From positions 31,706 through 95,705 of the forward strand of contig CANFNV010000008.1 in assembly GCA_947448525.1 (NCBI GenBank): a stretch of 64,000 bases of DNA, read 5' to 3'. Shown in pieces: positions 53,648 through 62,472 of this stretch; position 1 is the first letter of the stretch; each line of letters begins with the position of its first letter. Made by a program: the position numbers and the translations under genes. This stretch comes from Flavobacteriaceae bacterium. GTDB lineage: Bacteria; Bacteroidota; Bacteroidia; Flavobacteriales; Flavobacteriaceae. The notes below the pieces were generated by a model. That model had not been told where the DNA came from, did not search any database, and was given only the letters and a program-made list of their open reading frames with translations.

Positions 53648-56600
53648 CTAGGTATTTCTAACTTTAACGTGATAAATAACGTTTGGTTTAGTACCGACAT
53701 GCTCTAATAAATGATACATTCTGTTATCTTCCAGTAATTCAGTTACTTTAGATTCTTCATCATTTACATCTCCAAAAATCATTGCTCCAGTAGAACAAGC
53801 ATTTGAACAAGCAGTTTGGAATTCCCCATCTTTTATTACTCTTCCATCTCGTTTAGCATCAAGAATTGTTTTTTGTGTCATTTGAATACACATAGAACAT
53901 TTTTCCATAACTCCACGAGAACGAACGTTTACATCTGGATTGATAACCATACGGCCTAAATCATCATTCATATGATAATCAAATTCGCTGTTTTTGTTGT
54001 ACAAAAACCAGTTGAAACGACGAACTTTATACGGACAGTTGTTAGCGCAGTAACGCGTACCAACACATCTGTTGTAAGCCATTTGATTTTGACCTTGACG
54101 CCCGTGAGAAGTTGCCGCAACTGGACAAACGGTCTCACAAGGTGCGTGATTACAATGTTGACACATTACTGGTTGAAAAGCTACTTGAGGATTATCCGCT
54201 GGATGTTCCAAGCTTCCAAATCCTCCTAATGAACCTTTGTCACCAAATAACCCTTCAAAGTTTTCTTTTTTCTCGTTGTCACCCGCAAAAGTATCTTCGG
54301 AAGAATAATATCTATCAATACGCAACCAGTGCATATCACGACTTCTTCTTACTTCAGATTTACCAACAACAGGGACGTTATTTTCTGCATGACAAGCGAT
54401 GACACAAGCGCCACAACCTGTACAAGCATTTAAGTCAATTGATAAGTTAAAATGATGTCCTGTAGAACGATCAAATGGCTCCCATAAATCAACTTTAGTA
54501 GCTTCTGTTTCTTTATGATCCAAAGACACCATCGGAACTGGATTCCATTCTTTGCTGTCTTTAGCTGTATTGAAAATTTCAAGAGTTGTTTCTCTAACAA
54601 TATCCCCTCTACCCATCAACGTTTTTTGTGATTGAACACAAGCAAACTCATGCTCTCCACTTGATTTTGTTAATGTAGCAGATTGAACATTATTAAAGTT
54701 ATTATATAACAAGTACGCATTAAAACCCACTTGCATTTCTTCTTTTAAAGATGCTTTTTTACCATATCCTAGCGCTAAACCTAAAGTTCCTTTTGCTTGA
54801 CCTGGTTGAACAATTACTGGAACATTTTCAAGTTTAACACCATTAACTGTTAAAGTAACATAGCTTCCGTTAAGTCCACCATTTGCTACAATTTTGTTTT
54901 CTAAAGCTAATTTAGATGCATCTGCTTGTGAAACAGTAACGTAGTTATCCCAAGATACTCTTGTAATTGGATCAGGGAACTCTTGTAACCATGGATTGTT
55001 TGCTTGTTGACCGTCTCCTAAACCTGTTTTAGTATACAATACTAATTCGAAATCTTTAGAAGGAGTCGCTTTTGCTAAAGCAGCAGCTGCACCACTATAA
55101 TCAGCAGTCCCGCCAGTAATTGAAGCAGCTCCTGAAACAATTAATCCATCGTGTAATACTTTATTCCAAGTACTTCCTGCAGTATAAGATGCAGCAGTAG
55201 TTTTTACATAATCATAATAAGTACCTGCAACACCATTCCAAGACATTAAAGCTTCTTGAAATTGTTTAGTATTGAATAAAGGTCTGATAGTTGGCTGAAC
55301 TAATGAATAAGTTCCTTTAGTCAACATGTGATCATTCCAAGACTCTAAATAATGAGGAGCAGCAGCGGCAATTTTTACAACTTCTGCCGTTTCATCTTCT
55401 TTAATTGAAAATGCAACAGATGTTTTTACTTTTTTAAGACCGTCAACAAAAGCTTTGCTATTGGCTAAAGTATAAACTGGATTAACACCACTCATTATTA
55501 AAGTATGAACTGAACCTGCATTCATATCAGTAATTAATTGAGCTATTTTTTCATTGGAACCTTTTCGTATTAATCGTGCACCGGCTGAAAGTAATGCTTC
55601 ACTTTTTAACACTTGGTTAATTGCAATAACTAATAATTGTGCGTTTTTATCTTGAATTCCTGAAACCAAAAGTCCTTTGCTTCCAGCGGCTTTTAACTGA
55701 TTGGCAGCTTTTAAAACTTCTGCTTCATTTTCAATTTTTACAGTAGCAACTGATGATCCAGTAACTACATTATATATTTTTACTAAGGCATGTTTTTGAT
55801 TTGCAACCGACATTGGCACTCTCTTATCTGCAGCAGCTCCAGAAAGAGTCATGTTTGCTTCAAATTGGAAATGCTTTGACATTTTTCCAGCTTGAGGTAC
55901 TCTACCTTTTGCATATCCTGTATCATAGCTTCCTCCTTGCCAATCTCCTAAGAAATCTGCATCAAGAGAAACTATAGTGTTTGCTTTTGAAAAGTCAAAA
56001 TCTGCAAGTGCTCTTTCACCATAAACAGCTTCAAATGCGTCTAACGCAGCTGATTCTGAAACTGCATCATATACAAGATGCTTAGCCGTTGGGTTTTTAG
56101 CAATAAAATCAGCAATTAATTTTTCCGATGATGGACTTGCTAGCGTATTAGTTAACAAAATAACTTGTTTCCCGGATGTTTTTGCTTCAACCAAACTCGC
56201 TTTGATGGCAGTATCTACTTCACTCCAAGTTGCAGATTTAGAATCTTTTTTTGGAGCTTTTAGACGCATGCTATCATATAAAGACAATACAGAAGCGTGA
56301 ACTCTTGCGTTAGCTGCGAACTTAGCTCCTTCTATTTTATTGTTTTCAATTTTAATGGGACGACCTTCTCTTGTTTTAACTAAAAGATTAGCGAAATCAA
56401 ATCCGTCGAACATAGTTGTAGCATAAAAATCTGCAATACCCGGAATGATTGTATCCGGTTGAACTACATAAGGAATTGATTTATGAACTGGTCCCTCACA
56501 AGCAGCTAGCGAAGCAGCAGCTGTGGTAAAACCAACGTACTTTAAGAAATCACGACGAGTAGTTGATGAAGATGATAATGACTCTTTGTCTGAAAGAAAA

Positions 56601-56710
56601 TCAGAAGTTGGAATTTCTTCCACAAACTCATTATTTCTAAGCGTCTCAACAATAGAGCTATTTTCGTTTAGCTCCTCAACACTTTTCCAGTATTTTTTGT
56701 TAGATGACAT
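53648..56710 (-). CDS. actB: Alternative complex III iron-sulfur subunit ActB
   Basis: A 1020-residue subunit that joins a molybdopterin-oxidoreductase-like domain without visible cofactor ligands (about residues 70-700) to a ferredoxin-like domain of four clusters (about 730-960): CTGCGACVIAC, CQHCNHAPCETVCP, CVGTRYCANNCP and CSMCIQMTQKT with CSNACSTGA. Near residue 52 a twin-arginine motif (TTRRDFLK) leads to a hydrophobic run and then LAAC, which looks like a combined Tat signal and lipobox. The first 50 residues are a charged N-terminal extension. Electrons from quinol would pass through the clusters to ActA. It follows actA by 111 bp. Confidence 0.95.
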   Translation of the reverse strand: MSSNKKYWKSVEELNENSSIVETLRNNEFVEEIPTSDFLSDKESLSSSSTTRRDFLKYVGFTTAAASLAACEGPVHKSIPYVVQPDTIIPGIADFYATTMFDGFDFANLLVKTREGRPIKIENNKIEGAKFAANARVHASVLSLYDSMRLKAPKKDSKSATWSEVDTAIKASLVEAKTSGKQVILLTNTLASPSSEKLIADFIAKNPTAKHLVYDAVSESAALDAFEAVYGERALADFDFSKANTIVSLDADFLGDWQGGSYDTGYAKGRVPQAGKMSKHFQFEANMTLSGAAADKRVPMSVANQKHALVKIYNVVTGSSVATVKIENEAEVLKAANQLKAAGSKGLLVSGIQDKNAQLLVIAINQVLKSEALLSAGARLIRKGSNEKIAQLITDMNAGSVHTLIMSGVNPVYTLANSKAFVDGLKKVKTSVAFSIKEDETAEVVKIAAAAPHYLESWNDHMLTKGTYSLVQPTIRPLFNTKQFQEALMSWNGVAGTYYDYVKTTAASYTAGSTWNKVLHDGLIVSGAASITGGTADYSGAAAALAKATPSKDFELVLYTKTGLGDGQQANNPWLQEFPDPITRVSWDNYVTVSQADASKLALENKIVANGGLNGSYVTLTVNGVKLENVPVIVQPGQAKGTLGLALGYGKKASLKEEMQVGFNAYLLYNNFNNVQSATLTKSSGEHEFACVQSQKTLMGRGDIVRETTLEIFNTAKDSKEWNPVPMVSLDHKETEATKVDLWEPFDRSTGHHFNLSIDLNACTGCGACVIACHAENNVPVVGKSEVRRSRDMHWLRIDRYYSSEDTFAGDNEKKENFEGLFGDKGSLGGFGSLEHPADNPQVAFQPVMCQHCNHAPCETVCPVAATSHGRQGQNQMAYNRCVGTRYCANNCPYKVRRFNWFLYNKNSEFDYHMNDDLGRMVINPDVNVRSRGVMEKCSMCIQMTQKTILDAKRDGRVIKDGEFQTACSNACSTGAMIFGDVNDEESKVTELLEDNRMYHLLEHVGTKPNVIYHVKVRNT

Positions 56711-56821
56711 CGTATATAAATATTAGCTTCTTAATTAAAATTTTAAATTGTTTAGAAGTTTAAGAGTTAATAAGTTTAGTTGCAATAATAAAAAACCATG
56801 TAAACTTATACCCTCATAAAC

Positions 56822-58177
56822 TTAATAATGACACTTTCCACATTCTAAACCTCCCATTTGTGCAGCAGTCAATTTGTCTACACCATATTTTTTAGAAAGT
56901 TCTTTGTGAATTTTGTCGTAATACGCGTTGCCTTCCATTTTAACATTAGTTTCTCTGTGGCAATTAATACACCAACCCATTGTTAAAGGAGCAAACTGTT
57001 TTTGTACTTCGTAAGTTTGAACTGGTCCGTGACATTTTTGACATTCAATACCCGCAACCGTAACGTGTTGTGAGTGATTGAAATAAGCAAAATCAGGTAG
57101 ATTATGAATTCTAACCCATTTTACTGGTTGTGTTTTTCCGGTATATTTCGTTCCATCCCAACCAACAGCAGTGTATAATTTTTTGATTTCACCATCATAA
57201 AATGCCTTAGTATGTCCGTCAACAGTAGAGGTAGTATCCGATACCTCTGCAATATTTTTATGACAATTCATACATACATTTAGAGAAGGAATCCCTGCAT
57301 TTTTACTAACTCTAGCAGCAGAGTGACAATATTTACAATTAATTTGATTGCTACCAGCGTGAATTCTGTGAGAATAATGAATAGGTTGAATTGGAGAATA
57401 ATCTTGGTCAACACCAATTTGCATTAAGAAACCGTACACAAAAAATGCGCTTCCCAAAAGGAAGAATATGGCAGCTACCACCATTAAAAATTGATTTTTA
57501 GCAAACGCTTTCCAAATTGGCATTGTTGGCTCTTTAACTGCAATCACAATACCATTCGATTTAGCAATTTTAGTCAAAACATTGTTAACTAAAAATAACA
57601 TCACAACCAAAATAAGCAACACTAATGACAAAGCACCCAGTATTAATGTATTTGAAATGCCATTGTCACCGCTTCCTGCAGTTGTTCCGGGAACAAGAGC
57701 AGGTGCAGGAGCATCAACCTTAACCTCGTCTGTATATGCAATAATGTTATCAATATCACCATTAGACAATTGTGGAAAAGCAGTCATTACTGCGGGCTTA
57801 TTTTCTTCCCAAAGTTTAACAGCATCAGCGTCTCCAGATTTGATCAAAGCTGAGCTATTTTTAACCCATCCATAAAACCAATCTTTTTTATGGCGTCCTG
57901 AAACACCTCTTAATGCTGGTCCTGTCATTTTTCTATCTAGATTGTGACAAGCAGCGCAATTTGCATTGAACAATTCTTTCCCTTTAACGGCGTCACCTCC
58001 TGTTGCTGCTACTGGAGCTGTATCAGCTTTTCCTGGCGTAGCAGCCATCGTTGGCGATGGAGCATTAGTAGTTGCAGGAGCTTCTTGAGCGTATGTTGAC
58101 AAGGAGAAAGTTAGCATTAAAGCTAATCCGAATGAATAAATTCTGGAAATCGAATTATGGTTACCCACTTTTTTCAT
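56822..58177 (-). CDS. actA: Alternative complex III multiheme cytochrome ActA with fused monoheme domain
   Basis: A 451-residue protein that begins the operon. A hydrophobic export signal leads to an Ala/Pro/Thr-rich linker and a monoheme cytochrome domain with CAACH (about residue 80). Two transmembrane helices follow (LILGALSLVLLILVVMLFLV near 190 and FLMVVAAIFFLLGSAFFVYGF near 235). The C-terminal part has five more CxxCH motifs: CKYCH, CMNCH, CQKCH, CINCH and CGKCH, the last one residue from the end. Rhodothermus ActA is pentaheme, so this protein carries an extra N-terminal heme, six in total. It should accept electrons from ActB on the periplasmic side. Confidence 0.94.
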   Translation of the reverse strand: MKKVGNHNSISRIYSFGLALMLTFSLSTYAQEAPATTNAPSPTMAATPGKADTAPVAATGGDAVKGKELFNANCAACHNLDRKMTGPALRGVSGRHKKDWFYGWVKNSSALIKSGDADAVKLWEENKPAVMTAFPQLSNGDIDNIIAYTDEVKVDAPAPALVPGTTAGSGDNGISNTLILGALSLVLLILVVMLFLVNNVLTKIAKSNGIVIAVKEPTMPIWKAFAKNQFLMVVAAIFFLLGSAFFVYGFLMQIGVDQDYSPIQPIHYSHRIHAGSNQINCKYCHSAARVSKNAGIPSLNVCMNCHKNIAEVSDTTSTVDGHTKAFYDGEIKKLYTAVGWDGTKYTGKTQPVKWVRIHNLPDFAYFNHSQHVTVAGIECQKCHGPVQTYEVQKQFAPLTMGWCINCHRETNVKMEGNAYYDKIHKELSKKYGVDKLTAAQMGGLECGKCHY

Positions 58178-58262
58178 ATTATAAATGATTATCGACTAAT
58201 TGTGGTATGGTTAAAATGCTTAGTATTGCAATTTTACCAATACGTTTCTTTTAAAACTGGAG

Positions 58263-58291
58263 CAAAAATACAATTTATGAACTATTCACAA
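58263..58291 (-). promoter_or_regulatory. Two-box promoter of the actA-coxA operon
   Basis: On the minus strand TTG (58289-58291) is followed after 18 bp by TATTTTTG (58263-58270). This fits the Bacteroidota consensus. The leader to the actA ATG is about 80 nt. Confidence 0.82.
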
Positions 58292-58368
58292 AACCCTAAA
58301 TATATCTAAATTATCAATTTATATTAATTCTAAATAATATTTATATTTTAGTGTAATCTTATATGTAT

Positions 58369-58376
58369 TACATTTG
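58369..58376 (+). promoter_or_regulatory. -7 promoter element of the SPOR-protein gene
   Basis: TACATTTG, 18 bp before the ATG at 58395. It overlaps the TTG used by the longest frame, so that TTG is unlikely to be a start. No TTG -33 box is evident. Confidence 0.6.
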
Positions 58377-58394
58377 CATAAAAATCAAACTATT

Positions 58395-58784
58395 ATGAAA
58401 TTTTCAACAAAAAAAGAGTTCATTAAACTGTGTTTATATATTTTGCTTTTTTTAAAATTTAATCAAATAAATGCTCAGAAAGTTACTGTTTACCAAGATT
58501 CAAAATTTGAAGAATTATTAAACCAAAAAAGAAAAGTAAACTCCTCTATAACAATCAATAATAGATATAAAATACAAATTTTTAATGGCTCTAGTGAAGA
58601 GTCGAAAAAAACACTAATTCAATTTAAAAGAGAAAATAAAAATTACGATGCTACAATAGTTTTCAGTACTCCTCTTTATAAAGTATGGATTGGAAATTTT
58701 AAAACCCGAATTGAAGCAGAACGAAATTTGAATATGCTTAAAAAAAACTATCCAAATTCAATAATAATAAAACCTAATAAATAA
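58395..58784 (+). CDS. SPOR-domain secreted protein
   Basis: A 129-residue exported protein. A signal-like N-terminus (LCLYILLFLKFNQINAQ) is followed by a C-terminal SPOR-type segment (YKIQIFNGSSEESKK, then VWIGNFKTRIEAERNLNMLKKNYPNSIIIKP). SPOR domains bind septal peptidoglycan lacking stem peptides in known proteins. The ATG at 58395 is preferred over the TTG at 58374 because the -7 box covers the latter. It is followed after 4 bp by a membrane-protein gene. Confidence 0.8.
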   Translation: MKFSTKKEFIKLCLYILLFLKFNQINAQKVTVYQDSKFEELLNQKRKVNSSITINNRYKIQIFNGSSEESKKTLIQFKRENKNYDATIVFSTPLYKVWIGNFKTRIEAERNLNMLKKNYPNSIIIKPNK

Positions 58785-58788
58785 ATTA

Positions 58789-59415
58789 TTGAAACTAAAT
58801 AATATTAAGTTAAAAAAAACGCTTCCTTTTTTTTCCTATATCTTCCATCCTATTTTTATTCCAATAATAGGCACTGGATTTTACATTCATTATTCAAACG
58901 ATTTTTATAATAAAGAGTCCTACTTTTTATTATTTTTTCAAGTAGTAATTATTACTTTCTTGCTGCCTTTATCTTTTTTTTACTTACTACAAACTTTTGG
59001 AAAAGTAGACAATTTAATGCTTTCTGATGCTTCACAACGAAAAATGCCCCTTTTAATGCAAATTGCTTTAACCTTTATTCTAATTAATAAAAGTGTTACT
59101 ATTGATCAATTTCCTGAATTATTTTTTTTCTTCCTGGGTGGAATTGGAAGTACTTTAATGGCTTTTGCATTAATTTATACCAAAATAAAAGCCAGCATTC
59201 ATATGATTGCTATAAGTGCCTTGAGTTTTTTTGTGATTGGATTAAGTATTCACAACGAATTGAACATCGTTAATACGATTGCAACATTATTTTTGACTAC
59301 AGGAATTATAGCCACCTCAAGACTTTATATGAAAGCACACTCTATGGAAGAATTACTAATTGGCTATCTAGCTGGAATGTTACCACAGGTTGTACTTTGG
59401 GTAATTTGGTTATAG
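58789..59415 (+). CDS. Conserved membrane protein, function unknown
   Basis: A 208-residue integral membrane protein with about six hydrophobic segments (FIPIIGTGFYIHY, FLLFFQVVIITFLLPLSFFYLL, LFFFFLGGIGSTLMAFALIY, MIAISALSFFVIGLSI, IATLFLTTGIIATSRLYM, LLIGYLAGMLPQVVLWVIW). The end, with SRLYMKAHSMEELLIGYLAG, resembles the PAP2-related lipid-phosphatase topology with a histidine, but I cannot see the catalytic motifs, so no function is assigned. The start is TTG at 58789, 4 bp after the SPOR gene stop; no ATG is near. It overlaps the end of the minus-strand barrel gene by 6 bp. Confidence 0.65.
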   Translation: MKLNNIKLKKTLPFFSYIFHPIFIPIIGTGFYIHYSNDFYNKESYFLLFFQVVIITFLLPLSFFYLLQTFGKVDNLMLSDASQRKMPLLMQIALTFILINKSVTIDQFPELFFFFLGGIGSTLMAFALIYTKIKASIHMIAISALSFFVIGLSIHNELNIVNTIATLFLTTGIIATSRLYMKAHSMEELLIGYLAGMLPQVVLWVIWL

Positions 59416-60102
59416 AATATAAAATTGTAATCCAAAATTAATGGTACTCATTTTGATGTTTTCACCATTGATAACGGCAGATTTAAAGATTGGATTGAGT
59501 CCATAATAAACATATCCGTTCCATGTATTCCTACCTGCAGCCAAATAACAACCGTATTGTAGTTTATTAAAATCGGGATTGTTTTTATATATGATTGTTT
59601 GAACATCATTTACAAATTTGTATTGATCGCTCACCAAATAACTCAATTTGAATCCAGTGTAAATACGCCAAAAAATATGACTTTCTGGATTGGAAGTTCG
59701 CCATCTAATTTCTAATGGCAAATCAATATAATGTAGCGATAGTTTGTTTTTGTTGTAATAAACATCGGCGGGAATAAATTCATAATTATAAATAGCCCCA
59801 TTAGGTTTTGAAATGTATAAATTGTCGTTTAAAAAATTTAATGAATAACCTAACCCAACTGCAATTGCAAAAGTTCTATTTTTATTTATGGGCATATCCC
59901 TTAAAAAACCAATTGAAAAACCAGATGAAAATTTGTTTTGACGAATTCCGCTAAGGTTTTGGAGTTTATTGAAAGTAAAGTTTATATAAAATTGATCTTC
60001 ACGATATAAAGAATCTAAAACTGGTTTCTTTACTGCTATGTCTTCTTGAGCAAAAACACCAAAAAAAATAAAGAAGGTTAGTATAGAAAAATATAACTTC
60101 AT
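59410..60102 (-). CDS. Outer membrane beta-barrel protein (PorT-like family)
   Basis: A 230-residue exported protein. A signal peptide (MKLYFSILTFFIFFGVFAQ) is followed by eight or so amphipathic strands, among them FSSGFSIGFLRDMPI, FAIAVGLGYSLNFLND, LSLHYIDLPLEIRWRTS and ISTINFGLQFYIL-like end. It fits the broad outer-membrane-beta-barrel family that is often labelled PorT-like. I do not think it is the type IX component PorT/SprT itself: the layout of neighbours is different. Ends in an aromatic-rich strand as expected for the barrel. Confidence 0.8.
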   Translation of the reverse strand: MKLYFSILTFFIFFGVFAQEDIAVKKPVLDSLYREDQFYINFTFNKLQNLSGIRQNKFSSGFSIGFLRDMPINKNRTFAIAVGLGYSLNFLNDNLYISKPNGAIYNYEFIPADVYYNKNKLSLHYIDLPLEIRWRTSNPESHIFWRIYTGFKLSYLVSDQYKFVNDVQTIIYKNNPDFNKLQYGCYLAAGRNTWNGYVYYGLNPIFKSAVINGENIKMSTINFGLQFYIL

Positions 60103-60118
60103 TAATACAATAATTTAG

Positions 60119-60205
60119 CAGAGAGGATGGGATTCGAACCCACGATACAGTTACCCATATACAAACTTTCCAGGCTTGCTCCTTCAACCACTCGGACACC
60201 TCTCT
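60119..60205 (-). tRNA. tRNA-Ser (anticodon GGA)
   Basis: 87 nt on the minus strand. A 7-bp acceptor stem pairs AGAGAGG with CCTCTCT, discriminator G. The anticodon stem-loop contains CTGGAAA, giving anticodon GGA. A long variable arm (type II) and the T-loop GGTTCGAATCC are present. CCA is not encoded. Confidence 0.96.
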
Positions 60206-60256
60206 AAGTATTATAATGCAAAGAACAATAAAATTTAGCAATAAACAAAACGGAAT

Positions 60257-61282
60257 TTAAACCATTTCGCCACGTAGGGAAGTTTCAAAAACAGATTTAA
60301 ATACACTGCCTTCAATTTTTTGACCCAGCATGTACATTAATTTGGTGATTGCTGCTTCTGTAGTAATGTCTTTCCCAGAAATAAGTCCGATATTTTGAAG
60401 TTGTGTGCTGGTTTCATATTGCCCCATATTAACGCTTCCGCCCGAACATTGTGTAACATTAATTACATGCAATCCTTTATTGATGGCATTCTTTAAAATG
60501 GCAATAAACCATTGTTCCGTTGGAGCGTTACCAGAACCGTAGGTTTCTAATACAATTCCTTTCAAATTGGGAATCGCAAGTAGTGAAGACAAAACCAACT
60601 CGTTGATTCCAGGGAACATTTTTACAATTACTACATGATCGTCCAATTCTTTATGCACTTTAAATTTTTGGGTTGGATTTGATAAAAGTGTCGATTTATT
60701 TATTTTCAAATGAACACCAGATTCTGCTAATTCAGTATAATTGGGAGATGCAAAAGCATTAAAATGTTCTGCGTTTATTTTGGTAGTTCTATTAGCACGG
60801 TATAATTTATATTCAAAATAAAGACAAACTTCATGAACTACTGGTTTACCCTTTTCTTGTAATGAGGCAATTTGAATGGCTGTAATTAAATTTTCTTTCG
60901 CATCGGTTCGCAAATCGCCAATTGGCAATTGTGAGCCTGTGAACACAACAGGTTTCGCTAAGTTTTCTAGCATAAAACTCAATGCCGACGCCGAATAGGA
61001 CATGGTATCGGAACCGTGTAGCACCACAAATCCGTCATATTTAGTATAATTGTCTTCAATAACCGTTGCTATTTGAATCCATTTCTCAGGATTCATATTG
61101 GAGGAATCTATGGGTTTCTGAAAAGAAAAAGTTTCAATAACACAATCTAATTGTTGAATTTCTGGAATCTTTTCTAATAATTTATTAAAATTAAATGCTT
61201 TTAAAACACCCGTTTTAAAATCTTTCATCATTCCGATGGTTCCACCAGTATAAATCAATAATATGTTGGGTTTAGATTGCAT
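60257..61282 (-). CDS. ansA: Type I L-asparaginase
   Basis: A 341-residue cytoplasmic asparaginase that hydrolyses asparagine to aspartate and ammonia. The catalytic threonine motif IYTGGTIGM lies at residue 9-17, and the second motif VLHGSDTMSYSASAL near 89. VETYGSGNAPT and CSGGSVNMGQYE are further family segments. No signal peptide, consistent with type I. It overlaps the upstream acyltransferase gene by 11 bp, so translation may be coupled. Confidence 0.95.
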   Translation of the reverse strand: MQSKPNILLIYTGGTIGMMKDFKTGVLKAFNFNKLLEKIPEIQQLDCVIETFSFQKPIDSSNMNPEKWIQIATVIEDNYTKYDGFVVLHGSDTMSYSASALSFMLENLAKPVVFTGSQLPIGDLRTDAKENLITAIQIASLQEKGKPVVHEVCLYFEYKLYRANRTTKINAEHFNAFASPNYTELAESGVHLKINKSTLLSNPTQKFKVHKELDDHVVIVKMFPGINELVLSSLLAIPNLKGIVLETYGSGNAPTEQWFIAILKNAINKGLHVINVTQCSGGSVNMGQYETSTQLQNIGLISGKDITTEAAITKLMYMLGQKIEGSVFKSVFETSLRGEMV

Positions 61283-62408
61283 TTTCGTATTTTGTCTTGT
61301 TTACTACGGGATTGGCATACATGCTTAAGAATCCTTCCACCATAATTTCATTCGCAGCGTCGATTTTCAATTCCAGTCTTCTCTCAAACAATGATTTTTC
61401 ATCTTCGGAGTACTGACTGCTGTATTTGTTTGTTTTATGCAATAAATCATAAGCAATATAATTGGTGGGCCACAATTTATAGGAGCGCAAAATTGAATCG
61501 TCAATAGCTTGAGCTAACGCTTGAGTTTGTTTGTTATTATTATCGTTTTCAACTACAAGTGCATCAATTTCTTTATCCAAAACGTCTCCAACATGAATGT
61601 GAATTCGTTTTTTCTGACCAATAATACCGCTCAATAATGTAATGAAATCTTCATTTTTTTCTTTTACATAGGTTTCGGCTTTAGCTTCAGCCATTAATTG
61701 CGGCATCTTCAAAGCATCCGTTGGATCATATTCATACGAAATTGAAACGGGAACAATCTTAATTTTTTTGAAATAATCCATTAAATTTAGTTCCTCAGAA
61801 CCCATTCCAAGCATTTTTAAAACCCCCGAATGGGTAGCGTCGTTGCCGTCTTTGGTTCTTCCTTCTCGTTGCGCAATCCAAACCGAACGATTTTCACGAA
61901 GTAACAATTGCCCAATATATTCTGCCATCAATTTAGAACTTTGTAATAATTCGCGCGGTGGCAACCCTCTTTGAACTAAAAAATTTCGATTTAATTTGGA
62001 TAATTTCAGGAGAAAATCTTTCTTAACTAAATTGTCTCCAATAGCTGAAGCGGTCATCACTAAACCATGATCAAATAAACAGGCATTCAGCAATGACGTG
62101 TCTAAAATAATATCCCTATGATTGGAAATAAAAAGATACGAGGTATTTTTTTCTAATTTATCAAACCCAGAAGTGGTCAAACTTTCCGATGATTTTTTCA
62201 ATACTTGTTGCACCGATTCGTAAATAAAGTTGCACTGAAAATCACGAATAGAATGGGTTCTTTTCAGTTGTTCTTTCCAAACCTCATCAGCAACATCTGG
62301 GAAGGTGAAATTCATTATCGCTTTCATCATCGGATTATTTAGACAAGCGCGAATTCCTTCATTCACTTCACTGTCATAATAAGGACGAATGGCATCAAAT
62401 TTCTGCAT
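61272..62408 (-). CDS. Glycerol-phosphate acyltransferase (PlsB/C-like)
   Basis: A 378-residue enzyme of the 1-acyl-glycerol-3-phosphate acyltransferase superfamily, for phospholipid synthesis. The start is the ATG at 62408 (MQKFDAIRPYYD); the longer frame adds eight residues. Seen: SNHRDIILDTSLL near residue 106 (the acyltransferase NHxxD-type block), WIAQREGRTKDG near 190 and the proline-containing KIVPVSISYEYDPTD near 225. Likely a membrane-associated cytoplasmic enzyme. Similar Bacteroidota proteins are annotated as acyltransferase, with GPAT/AGPAT specificity not fixed. It is first of the pair with ansA. Confidence 0.88.
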   Translation of the reverse strand: MQKFDAIRPYYDSEVNEGIRACLNNPMMKAIMNFTFPDVADEVWKEQLKRTHSIRDFQCNFIYESVQQVLKKSSESLTTSGFDKLEKNTSYLFISNHRDIILDTSLLNACLFDHGLVMTASAIGDNLVKKDFLLKLSKLNRNFLVQRGLPPRELLQSSKLMAEYIGQLLLRENRSVWIAQREGRTKDGNDATHSGVLKMLGMGSEELNLMDYFKKIKIVPVSISYEYDPTDALKMPQLMAEAKAETYVKEKNEDFITLLSGIIGQKKRIHIHVGDVLDKEIDALVVENDNNNKQTQALAQAIDDSILRSYKLWPTNYIAYDLLHKTNKYSSQYSEDEKSLFERRLELKIDAANEIMVEGFLSMYANPVVNKTKYENAI

Positions 62409-62448
62409 TTTATTTTCTTTTAAGAAGAACAAAATAACAAAAAATTTA

Positions 62449-62472
62449 TGACTTTTTGACTATTTGACCTTT
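62449..62472. repeat. Tgac-phased short repeat
   Basis: Three units of 8 bp (tgactttt, tgactatt, tgaccttt) run into the tatD stop. The sequence is close to the tttgact array at 15001 but with period 8. Confidence 0.5.

Noticed and set aside
59410..60102. Possible type IX component PorT
   Set aside because: Only the broad beta-barrel family fits. The known Flavobacterium PorT/SprT has a different N-terminus and neighbours.
59999..60241. An 80-codon minus-strand frame covering the tRNA-Ser gene
   Set aside because: It is a shadow of the tRNA and of the start of the barrel protein gene; the translated sequence from the tRNA is not protein-like.
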